Position numbers and translations under genes: made by a program. This document shows, piece after piece, positions 30,235-42,520 of a stretch of DNA of 64,000 nt (the stretch's first letter is position 1; each line of letters opens with the position of its first letter). Source of the DNA: Terramyces sp. JEL0728. Its lineage: Eukaryota > Chytridiomycota > Chytridiomycetes > Rhizophydiales > Terramycetaceae. The stretch spans positions 43,652-107,651 of the forward strand of contig JADIIU010000040.1 of the NCBI GenBank assembly GCA_027603945.1, written 5' to 3'. The notes under the pieces were generated by a model that saw only the letters and a list, made by a program, of their open reading frames with translations, was not told the origin of the DNA and did not search any database.

Positions 30235-33072
30235 ATGTCTTTTCTTCAGCCAAGTAAATACCGAAATTCAATTTTCACTGCTGCCAACAAGAATGTACTT
30301 TGTGTTAATATAGGATTGGATCTCGTTCAGCAATCAATCAACCAGCAATTTGACTGATCTTTTGCCGATTAAAGCATCACGCACAACCATCGCAATCCGA
30401 GAAGGGACAAGCAACGTGGCATTAGCTCCACTTTCAAGTAAAGGCAGAGTAGAGCCGTCTATTATCAGCCATTCGTCAGCTGTATCTGATTTGGATTGGT
30501 GTTTATGGCAAGATGGCGGACCCTTATTAGCAGTTGGCGGTGAGCGATCTGGAGCAATTTACGCAATCGACGATGGTTTGAAATCAAATTCTGTTTGTAC
30601 GTTTGGATCATCAAGGATCGATAGAGTGTCATTCCACCCAACCGCCCGGGATTTGATTTTGTATACTTCTGGAAATACTGCTACCATTTATAATTACAAC
30701 TTGCAGACCAATTTTTACGAATGGGATAATGGATCTAAAATCCAATCATTCAGCTGGTAATTCAAACTTATTTCAGGAAGGCAGATGGGGATCTAGTTAG
30801 TTTAATATCAAGCGACAATAAATTGAAGATATTCGATCCAAGGAAAGCAACATCGCCTGCAACAGTAAGCTCTAATAACCATAGGTGTTTGATTCTCATA
30901 ATGGAGTAAAGGAATCAGCCGTTCAATGGTGTGGGCACTCGGATTTCATACTCAGTGCCGGGTTCAATTCAAGAAGGAATCGAGGTATAGGAAACTAACC
31001 CAGAAATTGCCCTATGGGATATTAGAAATGCATCAACCTCGGTCACAACTATCATGCTCGATAATGGACAGGGAATAATGAATTTGATGTACGACGATGA
31101 TACAGGAATGGCATTTATAGTTGGCAGAGGGGATTCAAAAATTTCATGGTGCGAATTTAATACTTCAAACACGAAATTGCCCTTGGATACCCAACGACTG
31201 CCATTTTCATTCAATTCAGCATTTGTTGGTGCTACAATTATACCCAAATTAGCTGTTAACGTGATGGAAGGAGAGGTTAATCGCATTCTTTCAGTCACAA
31301 ACGACAATTGTATTGTGCCGATCAATATCAGGGTGCCTAGAAAGTCATATTTGGATTTCCATGCGGATATTTTCCCCGACACTTTGAAAGACTGTTGTTT
31401 TCAGTCTGCAGATGAATGGAAAACTGGAAACAAGGCTTTGCTACTAAAAATTAGTCTAGATCCTAAATTTAACGCAAAAAATGAAAAAGTAGAGCCAGTC
31501 GCAACAGAATCTGAAAATCTTAACTTGGAGTCGTCCAAGCCTTCTGCAAATACAATCACCCCCGATGTAAGCAAGCTAGCGGTAGCAGAAGTTACAAAGG
31601 TATCCCCTTCCAAGGTTGATTTGCCAAAGCATTCTTCGTTCAAGTACTTGTCTGTTACCCAAAAGTTGCTTCTGGATGATTTGAAAGCAGGACCAGTTGG
31701 CAATTCTAATGAATCGAATGGATTCGAGGTAATTTGTATTTTATAAGGCAAACCAGCTGTTTTATGCGTTTAGAATGAGTGGTAGTGGAGGAAGAATTGG
31801 GATTTATTCAACGCAATCAACAGGTAGATTTCCAACAAAAATCCCAAGCATTATTAATGGTGTTGAATTGGGAGACTTTAAATTTGATCCGTTCAGTCCA
31901 GAAGTTTTAGTTACTGGGTGTGAAGATGGCAAGGTTAGAGAATTCCGTATACCGGCTAAAGGGTTGGAAGAGGATATCAGTGAAACCAAAAAGATTTATT
32001 CTGCCCATGGAGGGAGGGTTTCATTGTTGTTGTTCCATCCTCGAATTAAAAACTTGTTGCTAACGTCCTCGCCTGAAAATGGAATCCCTACGGTAAAGAT
32101 TTGGGACTACACAAATGAAAAATGCTTGCATAACATAGCTATTTCTGATATGGTAATTCACGCTAAGCTAGATCTTGTCCGTTGCGTTCAAGAATGACGG
32201 CCACTTATTTGCAACAGTTACCAAAAATTCTGAAATTGGTATCTACGATCTTCACTCTGGCGAATTAAAATCCAAAGGGCCAGGCCATAAAGGCTCCAAA
32301 GCAGCTAGATTGATGTGGCTGGACTCCAAGTTGATTTCAGTTGGGTTTTCAAGGTAACAGCTTACTCACTGGAGCGGTTCTCAAAGAGAAATCTTGGTTT
32401 ATAACGATAAGGATGTTTCCAACACGATCGGATCAGTCATTATTGATTCTTCTCCATCATTCTTGATCCCTTACTTGGACGAAGATACGAATGTGTTGAT
32501 GCTGTCAGCAAAAGGAGAAGGGGTATTGATTTTCTATGAAATTGACGGTGCGACACCAGTGTACCTTAACAAGGTAAATCTACCTTTAGGAAACACCGTT
32601 GCTATTGCCAATATGCCAAAATCAGGCATAGACGTGGCAATTGTTGAAATCTTTAAGGCGTATCGTTTGACCCAGACTTCCATAACCCAACTATCATTCA
32701 CAGTGCCGCGATTAAGAAAGGAATATTTCCAAGATGACATTTTCCCGCCGACCTTAGACTACTCTGCCTCGATATCAGTAGCAGAATGGCTACAAGGCAA
32801 GCTGGTGCCAGATAAGAAAATCAACCTCTGCCCTAGTGGGATGGTTCCACGTAATTATATTTAACATAGTCTCTAAAGCACCTGTAGAAGCAACTCATAA
32901 AGCTCCAATTCCAACCTTTACAGAAGTAAGATCTGAAGAAGACCAAAAGCAAGCAGTATTCTGAACTAATTATTAGTCGATTAAAGCCATGTTTGAAATG
33001 GCCAAGCAGGAAACAAAAGGCCCACTTGTCCAGGACCTCCTTGAAGGGGTAGCTGAAGATGAATGGGATTGA
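30235..33072 (+). CDS. Coronin-7 (tandem beta-propeller coronin, CRN7/POD1)
   Basis: An 886-aa coronin with two WD40 propellers in tandem and an acidic tail. The first begins MSFLQPSKYRNSIFTAANK and includes LWQDGGPLLAVGGERSG; the conserved coronin-7 block VPRKSYLDFHADIFPDT closes it. The second starts after a linker at ANQLFYAFRMSGSGGRIGIY and ends near a repeat of the same block (VPRLRKEYFQDDIFPPT). The final EGVAEDEWD resembles the coronin-7 CA tail that meets Arp2/3. Nine introns: 30295-30313, 30757-30776, 30865-30884, 30985-31003, 31729-31747, 32153-32171, 32354-32374, 32851-32869 and 32956-32976, all 19-21 nt. The role is in actin and membrane traffic. This is the gene with the most certain introns here. 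Confidence 0.93.
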
Positions 33073-33154
33073 TAATAAACGCCTATTTCTCAAGGGTACA
33101 TCGGTACACCCGTTCTTGTATAAATATTCGGAAAAACCTAGTTTGCCAAAAACA

Positions 33155-33848
33155 ATGAAGCGTGTCACTTTATATTACGACGTAGTATCCCCATTTTCTT
33201 GGTAATAAGGATGTAACGGCAGGTTTGGGTTTCTTGCGATTGTAAAATACAGCAAGATTTGGAATATTGAACTGGTATTGAAACCTGTTTTTTTGGGTGG
33301 GATAATGAAAGGATCGAACAATACACCACCGGCAAATAATCCAATTAAAGGCACATATATGAATCTAGGTTTGGTTTATGTTAACCATAGATTTGGACCG
33401 AAATTACCGTTTGTATGGAATTGAAAAATTGAAATTCCCAAATGAATTTCCAGCAAATTCACTCCCAGCAATGAGGATCCTTACGGTAATCAAAAAACAC
33501 CATAAGGATCAGCTTGTGCCAGCCTCTCTAGCTCTATGGAAACAATACTGGGCAAATGGCAAGGTGTTTTCGCTGGAAAACATGGTCGAGAGTTTATCTC
33601 CAATCTTTGGTGGCAAAACCAGATCCATCTTTGAAGAGTCTACGACTGACCTAACTAAGCAAGAGCTGCAAAGTGCTACCAAAGAAGCTCTGGATTCTGG
33701 CAGCTTTGGTGCACCATGGTTTGTGGTTGAAAATGGCTCAGAGAAACATAATTTCTTTGGTAGTGATAGGTTCGAGGCTATGGCGCACTTCTTGGATGAA
33801 CCTTATCATGGGTTTAACCCAGATAAGCCATTGGGTTCCAAGCTCTAA
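33155..33848 (+). CDS. Glutathione S-transferase kappa / DsbA-like thioredoxin-fold protein
   Basis: A 216-aa kappa-class GST of the DsbA superfamily, active in mitochondria or peroxisomes in animals. Features: VTLYYDVVSPFSWFGF with the catalytic Ser, the LKPVFLGGIMKGSNNTPP block, and the cis-Pro region SGSFGAPWFVVENG followed by FFGSDRFEAMAHFL. Two introns: 33202-33222 (21 nt), which splits the active-site SPFSW motif, and 33369-33390 (22 nt), joining MNL-DLDRNYR. The C-terminus GSKL resembles a weak peroxisomal PTS1 (SKL at the very end is a canonical form), which fits the PEX genes in the same genome. Confidence 0.92.
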
Positions 33849-33879
33849 AATAAAGGTTGTTGATTTCACTCCAAGTCAC

Positions 33880-34765
33880 ATGCCAGATTTGTCTGGTGGA
33901 TTTTTCACTTTCAAGAAAATGGATTTGGATGATGATTACTTGGACGGTTCGACAGCAACTAATTGTAGATGTATTGGATGAATTCAATGAGAAGCCAGCT
34001 GCACCCCCTGGCCAGGAATCAGTGGATGAGGATTTTATGAAGCTGTTGCAGCAAAACATGTCGCAACTTATGCAAAACGACGAAGAGTTGGATTCTTCCG
34101 CTCTATTGGAAGGATTACACAAAGCAGTTCAAACACAGTCTAAACCTGTACATACGGAAAAAGTATTTTCATATTCACAATAGGATTTCCAAGCTACGAT
34201 TTCTGAAACCATGAATAAATTGAAGACCAGCTCGGTTGCGGTTGATGTACTATGGATTAATTGTAGGCGCAAGTGCAGGACGACATCAAAAACAAGGTAG
34301 ACTTTCTGAATGGGGAAAATTTGGAATCCTTGATGAAGGAGTTTGAAGGATTGCTCGATTCTGAGGATTTTGATAAGGTGTTTGGAAATGTATTAAACAA
34401 TTTGGTCACCAAGGACCTGCTATACGAGCCAATGAAGGACCTCGCAGATAAATATCCAAAATATATCAAAGAAAATCAAGACAAAGATTCCCCAGAGGAT
34501 ATAGACAGATACAAGAAGCAATATGCAATAGTACTCAAGATTATTGTTGAATTTGACAAGTGCCAGTCCAATGAGCCAACCGCAGAAGAAAGCAAGCGGA
34601 TTATGGACTTGATGCAAGAGGTATTTCAAACTAACGTAGATGCAAGCATTGGGAAACCCTCCAAATGGATTGATGGATGACATGGCACCCGGAATGAACC
34701 TCGGAGATGGTGTTCCAGGCATGCCAAACCCAGCTGACATGCCTCCGGAATGTAAAAACATGTAA
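33880..34765 (+). CDS. PEX19: Peroxisomal membrane-protein import receptor PEX19
   Basis: A 267-aa chaperone that delivers membrane proteins to peroxisomes through PEX3. After the acidic start (DLDDDYLDDVLDEFNE) comes the alpha-helical domain with LLYEPMKDLADKYPKYIKEN, the PEX19 signature. The protein ends ECKNM, a CaaX box for farnesylation. Introns: 33947-33968 (22 nt), 34163-34183 (21), 34247-34266 (20) and 34621-34639 (19). ATG 33880 is the first in frame; ATG 33919 (MDLDDDYLDD) is an equally plausible start and looks more like other PEX19 proteins. The stop is 8 nt from that of NAD kinase. Confidence 0.92.
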
Positions 34766-34773
34766 AATCTCTA

Positions 34774-35855
34774 TTAATGTGTTTCTTTTGAATTAATAAA
34801 TGTTTGATTCCACCTTAACGTGTTTTTTATCCCAAGCATCCAGTCGATGTTAACCGACTTTACACATGGGATGAAATATTTTGACATCATTACCTCCAAC
34901 CGATGGTTCTTTTTCAATTGAAACATTTCATTCCCGTCCAGAGAGACATCCAAATTCCCTTTACATCTCTTGGACAGCTTGAGTGAAATAATAACATCCG
35001 ACGCGAGGATAATTGGTCTGAAAGACAGCGACCTTGGACAGATTGGTGTTAATATGATCGATTTAACCAGCGGATGCACAATTGGACCACCAGCTGACAA
35101 TGAATACGCGGTTGACCCGGTAGGAGTAGAAACAATCAATCCGTCTGCCTTGGGTTAATCCTAATTACAATTGCATCCGTTAAATGCTCCGAATTGCAAT
35201 AGACATCAACACCGGCCAGCTGGCAATTCCGTCCTCTGTGAATAGCAATCTCGTTCATGATCTTAAAAGCTACGTTAAAGCTAAAGTACAATGGAACTCT
35301 GGCAAGTATTGCTCGTTCTCGTACAATTTGTATTCCAGCCGCATTCTTTTTAATATCGGGATTTCTTTTTCAAATACACTTTCAAGCACTTGTTCGTAGT
35401 TGCTAAAAGCTAAATGAGGAAAGAATTACAAAATGGATTGAGGAAGCCCAAAGATCCTAGCGAAAACGATACAAATGGCGGGACTTTTGCCGGGAACAGG
35501 GATGACGTGTGTAGGATTGTTCCGTCTCCTCCTAGTGTAACAACCAAGTCAACAATTCTGGAATATTCACCAATACTATTGTCTGGTATGCAATACAAGT
35601 CAGGGTTGTTGAAATATTTGTAATCTGCCGGTTCTATTATCACATTCGCCTTGCTTTTCAAGTATGATATTATTTGTCCCATCGCATTTGTTGTTCCAAG
35701 ATCATTAGGCTTCTTTACAACCAGAATATTTTTGGGAGAACAAGGATTGACGAACGACTGGTTCCTACATCAAACACTGCTTACAGCTGGAGGTCATTCC
35801 TGAAGGTTAATCGCTGTGCATTTGCTAATAATTTAGTCGAGAGATATCTCTTCAT
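34774..35855 (-). CDS. NAD kinase, probably mitochondrial
   Basis: A 333-aa enzyme that phosphorylates NAD(H) to NADP(H). Motifs: LVVTLGGDGTILHTSSLF, FSLGSLGFLNPF, NEIAIHRG, VSTPTGSTAYSLSAGGPIVHP and NLDVSLDGNE. The leader MKRYLSTKLLANAQRLTFRN is basic and amphipathic with no acidic residue before Asp21, a likely mitochondrial presequence, suggesting a matrix NADPH supply. Four introns, all exactly 20 nt: 35765-35784, 35410-35429, 35270-35289 and 35149-35168. The start is 24 nt from the stop of ATP synthase gamma, so its promoter must lie within that gene. Confidence 0.93.
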
Positions 35856-35879
35856 CAAAAATTGGAAAAAAGATCAATT

Positions 35880-36792
35880 TTATTCAAGAGCACTAGCTCC
35901 AGTGATAATGTCACACAAGTCATTAGTAATAACAGCTTGACGGGATCTATTGTAAACCAAAGTAAGTTTCTTGATCATTTCATCTGCATTTTTAGTTGCG
36001 TTTTCCATAGCGGACCTACGAGCACTAATTTCAGAAGCATAACCTTCAGCAAGAGCCCAGTAAACAGAGTTGGCAAACATGAATTCATGGTAATCTGTCA
36101 AAACTTCTTCGTCCAACTCATAAGCAGACAATTTTGCTAATGTTAACAATCAAATACGGGCATCAAGGATGGTTTTCAATTGAGGCAACGGGAATAGAGT
36201 GGTTTCAAAAGCTACAACTGATTTGAACGAATTGTAAACAATTACTGAACCTTCGCTTGCCAATTTTTCAGTCAGGATGGTGTCAGCTACCAATGCAGCT
36301 TCATACCAAGACGGAGTGTATTTACAAACACCATCAAATGAAGCTGAAATTTGGTTTGAGAAATCATACTGTAATTTTGAACGAGCTTTCAATCCCAACA
36401 CTGCTGTAGTTGATTCCGGATGTTCAAGCAATTGCTTTTTGGTTGCTTTTGCAAGTGAAGAGTGAATACCACCGCAAAGACCACGATCAGACGAAACAGT
36501 AACGTACACTGGTTTCTTTAATTCTGCATTAGCAGTTTCAGTGTGATCCAACAATGCTTACATTAAATATCTGTTACCAGTTGCTGCTTTTCCGTAGACA
36601 CGAGCGTTTTCCATGGCTTTTTGCGCTTTGTTGACCTTAGTTGAGGCAATCATTTTCATGGATTTGGTAATCTTGGCAATATTTTGAATTGACTTGAGAC
36701 GCAATTGAACTATTATCAACAATCAAAATACTTTCTTTCAAAGTTGCCATGCCTCTGGTTTGCTGAACAGCAGGTACAATTCTCTTGAACAT
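35880..36792 (-). CDS. ATP3: ATP synthase F1 subunit gamma, mitochondrial
   Basis: A 282-aa rotor shaft of mitochondrial ATP synthase, turning inside the alpha3-beta3 ring. The presequence [20 protein letters not shown] is cleaved in import. The N-terminal helix [22 protein letters not shown] and the C-terminal helix ([20 protein letters not shown]) are highly conserved, and [17 protein letters not shown] is the central motif. Three introns: 36710-36731 (22 nt, splits LKE-IQLRLKSI), 36557-36577 (21) and 36137-36157 (21). All lie where the conserved sequence would otherwise break. It is a single-copy core mitochondrial gene, useful for placing the organism. Confidence 0.95.
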
Positions 36793-36862
36793 TTTTGAGA
36801 TTTTCAGATGAAGCTGTAAAAAAAAGAATTTTTAAAAATCAAAAGTTGAAGAGATTATATTA

Positions 36863-37322
36863 CTATTTGTATTCTAGAAAGGTAGAGTCGGTTGGCCCCA
36901 GCAAGTTATACTCTGGGACAAAAGGTTCAAATGGTCTGGGCTTTCTTGGCTCTGGTACGAGTTCGAATTTGGGTTTTAGTTCCTGGTTTTGAATCCAGGC
37001 CGTACTTGTTGATTTCTTTGGTTTTATTACCTTCTTTTTCTGTTCGAGCTCTTGTATATCTCCAAACACTTTTTCATTGTTGTTATAATTCAATGCCTAG
37101 TTAGATAACAGAAACTTGATTCGCAGGGCTAAAGTCTAAATTCGCCAGTTCCGCTACAGGATCAAATACTTGCTGGTTGATCTTGCAGATTTCATTTACG
37201 ACTATTTTCGTGGAATTCAAGGCAGGTTTGATTTCGGATTCTGTCGTCCGTTGCTCCTTAATCAATCCAATCTTGATGCGTGTCCTTGGATCTATGATAT
37301 TATTCGATTCAAGCTTCGTCAT
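36863..37322 (-). CDS. Hypothetical protein with Pro-rich C-terminus
   Basis: A 146-aa protein read from two exons joined by a 19-nt intron (37098-37116). Both parts are charged and lack membrane segments; the C-terminal third is rich in Pro, Glu and Lys (ELVPEPRKPRPFEPFVPEYN). I do not recognise a domain. The clean ATG, the intron of the standard type and the spacing of 70 nt to the ATP3 start support a real gene. A flagellar or cytoskeletal role is possible for such small lineage proteins but there is no evidence for it. Confidence 0.65.
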
Positions 37323-37365
37323 AGCGATTGCAAAAAGTTAAAAACAATTTCATTTTCATTACAAA

Positions 37366-39292
37366 TTATTTAGGGGTCTTGCTGGGTCTATTTATCTTGC
37401 TAAACCAATTCCAGGTATTTGAAGATTCCTTGTTTTCAGTTTCATCAGCATAGCTGGCAGTTAAGGGAGCTGGTGATGTTGGAGGAACATTGACGTTATT
37501 GACATTTAGTAATGGCAGTGATGGTCTCTTTGAATCGGCAGGCGCACGCACACTAGTTTGGACGGCTGGCCTCAGCATGTTCATCCTTGGCCTTAATCTA
37601 GGTGAGGGTATATTTCCTGCAGAATCTGTTTTGGCAATGGCATCCGCTGGAGACATTGGAAGGTCATCATCATCCAAGCATTCCTGACTTGCTAAAATTG
37701 AAGGCGTAGGTGGCTCAACTTCAAAATTTGTTTGTGAGTTTGATGAAGTGTCGATTGATATATGCGGAGCGCTAACTTTGTGTTTCAGTGTTTCAACAGC
37801 TGGCGGTTTCCAGCCATCTGGCATCATTTGCTGGATCATTTCGGTTGCAGAATAAGTTGTAGAACTGTATATGAATAGATAACCCGTTCCAATATTGCTT
37901 TCGCCAAAATATTGTGCCAAATCAGATTCGTCAATCGGCTAGGGTTAATATCAACATACTGTAACATCCTCATCATCTAATAAAATCCACTGCTGATTGC
38001 TTTTCGCAACTGCCACATAATGACCCTGGTGAGGACCGCTATATTAAACAGAAATACCTTCCAATATGAACAATAATTCCTGTCAGATCATAAATGGTTT
38101 CAGGATTTTCAGTTTCATCAGCCTAATATTATCTTTAATTACCGTATTGAACAGGCCAAGCTTTTCCGTAAAACAAACGCGATAAGATAATTTGGAAAAT
38201 CTACCTAGTTGCTCTTGATACTTGAATCTTTTCAGGTGTATAGCAAGAACATTTGGAAGCGACTTGATTTTCATTCTAGGTTAGAGACAGCTACCTCTTT
38301 TCGGCTTCCTGCAGACTATTGCAAGTGTCACAGTAAAACTTGTCCTTGTGGCAGAGAACTTCTGATTTGGAGAATTGTCGAAGGCACGTTGATAGCGATG
38401 TGTGTTGATCAATATCGATGGACAAATCTAAAAATGGTTCGTCTCTATTTGTAATGCTTTCGCAGTTCAGACATTTCGTTTCATTTGTAAGCTGGCCTTC
38501 AAAAAGTTTGTGAATCCACGTTTTAACCGGTTCTTCTTGCACTTTAATATTCGCCGGATCCAACTCCTTGAGCTTTGTGGCCAGCTCCTTCTTTTGCCTT
38601 GTTAATGTGTCGGCGATTTCGTTGATTAAATAATTGAACATTTCATGGGCATCCTGCTGCTGAGTACTGCTGAAAATTTCTAGATTAATCCCATCTAACC
38701 GTTTTCTTGCTTTAATTTTGTTATAAATTGCTTTGGCCCCATTACTCCTGTCTGTTTTTTTTGTGTCGAGATTGACAGGAACAGATTCTGGAGGGCACCC
38801 AGTATTGTATCATTCTGAGAACCATCTAGCCCCAACTTATTCACGAGAGCGTCCATTGTCGTGCCGTTCCATATCTCGGTGCTTTTCTTTGAATTATCTT
38901 GGACAGATCCAACAAACGATCCTTCCAATGGAGCGTCCAGTTCCTTTTTGCTTGGCATATTAGTGGTTGAAGGCACTCTTTGGTTTGTCGAATTTGGAAC
39001 CAACAATGAGATATCAATGTTGTTTTCCAAGGCTACGCTTTTCGCAGCAGAATGCGGATAAGTATATAATATTGTACAGTCTCTAAATGGTTTACAAAAG
39101 TATAAAGCTTGTAGTACTGAATTTGAATAGCATGTGTTTCCAAACTAAAGTTAAATTTCGTTTACGTTTTCCAATCCATAGAACCGCTCTCCAGGTGCAG
39201 AATTTGCTAACCATTCTCCATCCTTGCTTTTTCCCTGTCCCTAGAATTTAAAGCCTAAATACTATTCCTTCTATCCATTTCAAGAACGGCAT
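37366..39292 (-). CDS. Ubiquitin-specific protease, USP12/USP46 (Ubp9/13) family
   Basis: A 594-aa deubiquitinase of the WDR48-activated USP12/46 family. The Cys box [32 protein letters not shown], zinc site [35 protein letters not shown] and the His box [13 protein letters not shown] are all in order. The C-terminal 180 residues after LFIYSS are disordered and Ser/Pro-rich. Seven introns: 39241-39262 (22 nt), 39145-39165 (21), 38680-38699 (20), 38276-38294 (19), 38123-38142 (20), 38039-38057 (19) and 37939-37959 (21). The first two are needed to reach the catalytic Cys from ATG 39292 and split the Cys box region. Confidence 0.93.
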
Positions 39293-39378
39293 TTCAACGA
39301 TTTGAAGATTGAGCCACGCAACAAGAGAAAATCAACAGGGAAATTTAATTATAGTATTTATTTATGTTACATATTCGA

Positions 39379-42110
39379 TTATATATCTAGAGATGAGTTG
39401 CTTTCGATATTTTCTAGATGTCTTGCTGAGGTCCCTATTGCGGATGGTTTCGCACCATCGAGACTCCCATTTGATCTATGCGAAGCGCTTGAAGGGCGTA
39501 TATTATGTCCAAGAAGGCTACTCTGCAAATTGCTGTTCGATTTAGATTCAGGGATGGATGAGTGTTTCGAATCAAAGCTATTTTTCACTTTTTTCGAAGC
39601 TAGTTCAGAATTCGAGTTTTTCAAACTAGCTGTACTATGTTCGGAAACAATCGGCACTATTTTGCCAACGTCCAAGAATCCATTTCTTTTATCGGTAGAC
39701 ATTCGCTTTACAGTGTGAGGCAGTATTGGCTCAAATATCGAAGTCCTCCTATCCTCTATCGTGTCATTTCCCTCTGTTTCTTTGTAATAGGTGGATGTCT
39801 TCCTAGAAAATTGCGTTGCGCCGCGTAATACATTGGAATTATGATGCTCTAAAAATCGCAAGGGGGACACTTGAACCACGGGTATCTGTATTCTTGGGAC
39901 TGGAGTGCCATTTTCGGCCATTGATTTCCAATGGGCTTTGTTATCTAGCAAGTTGTCAATATGGCCGCGCACTTCGTTGGAATAAGCATTCCAGCTTTCA
40001 TATAAAGGTAGGACAATATAATCTATGAATCCCTTTGATTAAAATCGCTTACCAATTGGCATTTGGGTATATCTGTCGAAATCCTGTCCATAAACATTGA
40101 TATTGGCATGCTCCTTGTCTTTTCTTGATCTCCCTGCTTGAAAAATTCATCCATTATTAGTTGCGTCCACATTCGCGAAATTGCTGGTGGTTTTGTCAGG
40201 TTGTTGACATCAGAGCATTTTAGAGCCATATTCAGCACCAGTTTTTTATCGTTTTGATTATCAAAGTTGAGCGAATTTGTCGATACTTTGTTTTTGAACT
40301 TGCTGAGCCATTCAAAGTGATAGGCCATATCGGTAGCTAAAATCATGGAAATGACCATTTCTCTGATATACAGTTTTTGGTCCTTTTCCAGCCCATCAAG
40401 TATGTCATATTCTGGCATTTGGAATATTTCGTACAGAGAAGCTGCATGGAAATGCTCCAACACCGACTGGTCATTATATCGCAAAGCTAAAGGATTTTTG
40501 GTTGCAATTAGAAAGGCGTTCGTAAACCCTGGATGCATATAATCGTGCGCAGCAGCAGCTATAACACAAGCAAAAATGTCCTCAGTAGTCAGTTTACTTC
40601 GAAGTGCATCCCTCGTGACCAAGTAATACAGACAGTGCATTACATCAGCCGCGTGAATAGAATTGTGATAGGTGTTTCCTCTCTCATATCCATTTTCAAT
40701 TTTCCCCATGAAATGTCTAAAAACTCGTTCGTTGGTTCCAAGCAACGATTGAAAGTCTTGATCTTGGAATATTCTTGATCCAACATAAAAAAGGGCGTGT
40801 CCCTCAGAAACGACGTCCAGCTGTATAACATCAAAGAAGGGATTTGTGTATTCATCAAGAAGCTGAATAATCTGTGTGGCAACAATGTGTTTTGGAGACT
40901 GCTTGACAATTGTCTGCTTATTTTTAGCTGGGCTCCAGATTGATGTGTTTTTCCTCGCCTGCAAAACATCTTGTAGGAAATTGGTGACTTCCGTGTCATT
41001 TGTGATTTTCAAGAATTCCGGTTCAAACAACTTGTCCTCATTGAGAATCTCGAGAATTAGCTGAATATCATCTCTTATTGCTAGATCCATTTTCTCGTCC
41101 TTTTGCAGTGAAATCAATAGTTCAGTCGCTCTCGTGAGCGGTGCCGAAATATCACTTTCCTGGGGATTGATCTGAGCGACTTTTAATTGCCTTTGAAGGT
41201 CCAAATTGATATATATCAAGCTCTTTACCCCAGCTTCTTCAGCAATTAGGTTTAATTCATTTCTATGTATTGATTTTTCAAAGTATAGCATGGCCAGGAG
41301 GGAAATCAATCCAATTACTCCTATTAGAATCTCTGATCCCAAGTTTGGAGGGGAATAATAATTTCTATTGTACTGATACAACTTTGTCCCGACGTATAAT
41401 ACGATGACTATTACAAAAGAAGTGATTAAATGTGTGTTTGACCGGATACTTCCTCTTTGAATGAAATTTGAAAACCACCAGACTATCCATAGAAATAGGA
41501 TGGTATGGGAATCACTAGTGTTTGAAATGCAAAGCTCTGCGATTCCGAAAAATAATAGAAATATGAATGTTGGTATGCTGCTGTCTTCTTCGTTTGTCAG
41601 CGAAACCAGTCTGGTGAGATCTGCTACCACACACATGGTGAAAAAGAGCATCACGGTCAGATGTAATACATTGGTTGGCTGATACGTGTCCTTTACTGAA
41701 ATCGCTGAATATACTGCTATATATACACATAATATGAACATTGAGAGTAGTGACCCGAGATATTTCCATTTGGATTTAGTCTTCATTTCTTCCCTGATGC
41801 TTCTATCCATCCAAGTATTATCATGTACGGAATTCTGCTTTTCAGGTGGGCTTATGGTAATTATATCTTTAAAATCTCCTGCTCCAATTTCAACCACAGA
41901 GTCCAAGATTAATCCAGAGCTGCTGCTTTTTCCTTTCATCAAATAATAAATACCTCCCTTGATGTTCTTTTGGCTGAACGAAGTGCTTTTCGTCCATCCT
42001 GGTTTCCCTCCAAGTGAGCTTCTTCGAATTTGTCCATCAAACTGCTTATCTGGTTTAATACTTCTCATGTCTATCCTGTCGTCTGTCTTACTTCCAGAAT
42101 AGTCGTTCAT
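39379..42110 (-). CDS. Membrane-anchored class I cyclic-nucleotide phosphodiesterase
   Basis: A 903-aa protein. After a disordered N-terminus six or seven hydrophobic helices (about residues 120-280) are followed by a PDEase I (HD) domain: HNSIHAADVMHCLYYL, AAAAHDYMHPGFTNAF, LATDMAYHFEWL and LKCSDVNNLTKPP supply the metal ligands, and the block ending QGDQEKTRSMPISMFMDR matches the PDE C-terminal helix. A Ser-rich tail of 190 residues ends it. One 20-nt intron (40033-40052) joins KCQL-GFIDYIVLPLYESW. It degrades cAMP or cGMP at a membrane. The mix of multi-pass anchor and HD domain recalls the receptor-linked signalling of zoosporic fungi. Confidence 0.9.
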
Positions 42111-42345
42111 TAGATTTTATGAGTTCAAAAATATGACGTATCAAACGCGTCAGTTAATTTGAAACCATTTGAGTCAAATTCAGCTCGAAAGGGCCTGGAA
42201 ACTTTTCCATCTCTTTATTTGGTTACTAGGAACCTTTCACATGGGAGCTGAATAGACTCTTAAATCCTTGCTGTTTGAAATACTCAAAAACTAAATTTCT
42301 ATTTATAGGAATCCAATATTGCATTTAATATACAAATTTAGTCCT

Positions 42346-42392
42346 TTCCAATCATCTACTAGATTTCCTACCTGGAAATCTAATAATTGGAA
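42346..42392. repeat. Nested inverted repeat (possible hairpin or dimeric factor site)
   Basis: Outer arms TTCCAAT (42346-42352) and ATTGGAA (42386-42392) enclose inner arms AGATTTCC (42361-42368) and GGAAATCT (42374-42381) around TACCT. Both arms are exact. It could bind a dimeric regulator or form a cruciform. Position between divergent genes favours a regulatory site; no known motif is claimed. Confidence 0.5.
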
Positions 42393-42507
42393 GGATTTTC
42401 CATATTGGCAGTTCTACTGCTTTTGAATTCATAATATAGATTTCAGTAACCGCAAATTCCATCACAGGAAGATATCAACCCTATCCTGTATATTAATCCA
42501 CAATAAT

Positions 42508-42520
42508 TGAAAAATTTTCA
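42508..42520. promoter_or_regulatory. RRPE-like palindrome before the WBP11-like gene
   Basis: TGAAAAATTTTCA is a perfect palindrome around its central base pair and lies 12 nt before ATG 42533. A one-base-longer form sits between RRP42 and TFIIS. Both genes below act in RNA metabolism, as expected if it works like the yeast RRPE element. This is inference from two or three sites. Confidence 0.4.

Noticed and set aside
32929..32948. GTAAGATCTGAAGAAG as a possible donor in coronin-7
   Set aside because: The frame reads through it as TEVRSEEDQKQA and the next standard intron at 32956 gives the expected acidic tail.
36863..37322. Assigning the 146-aa protein to a flagellar family
   Set aside because: No motif supports it; left as hypothetical.
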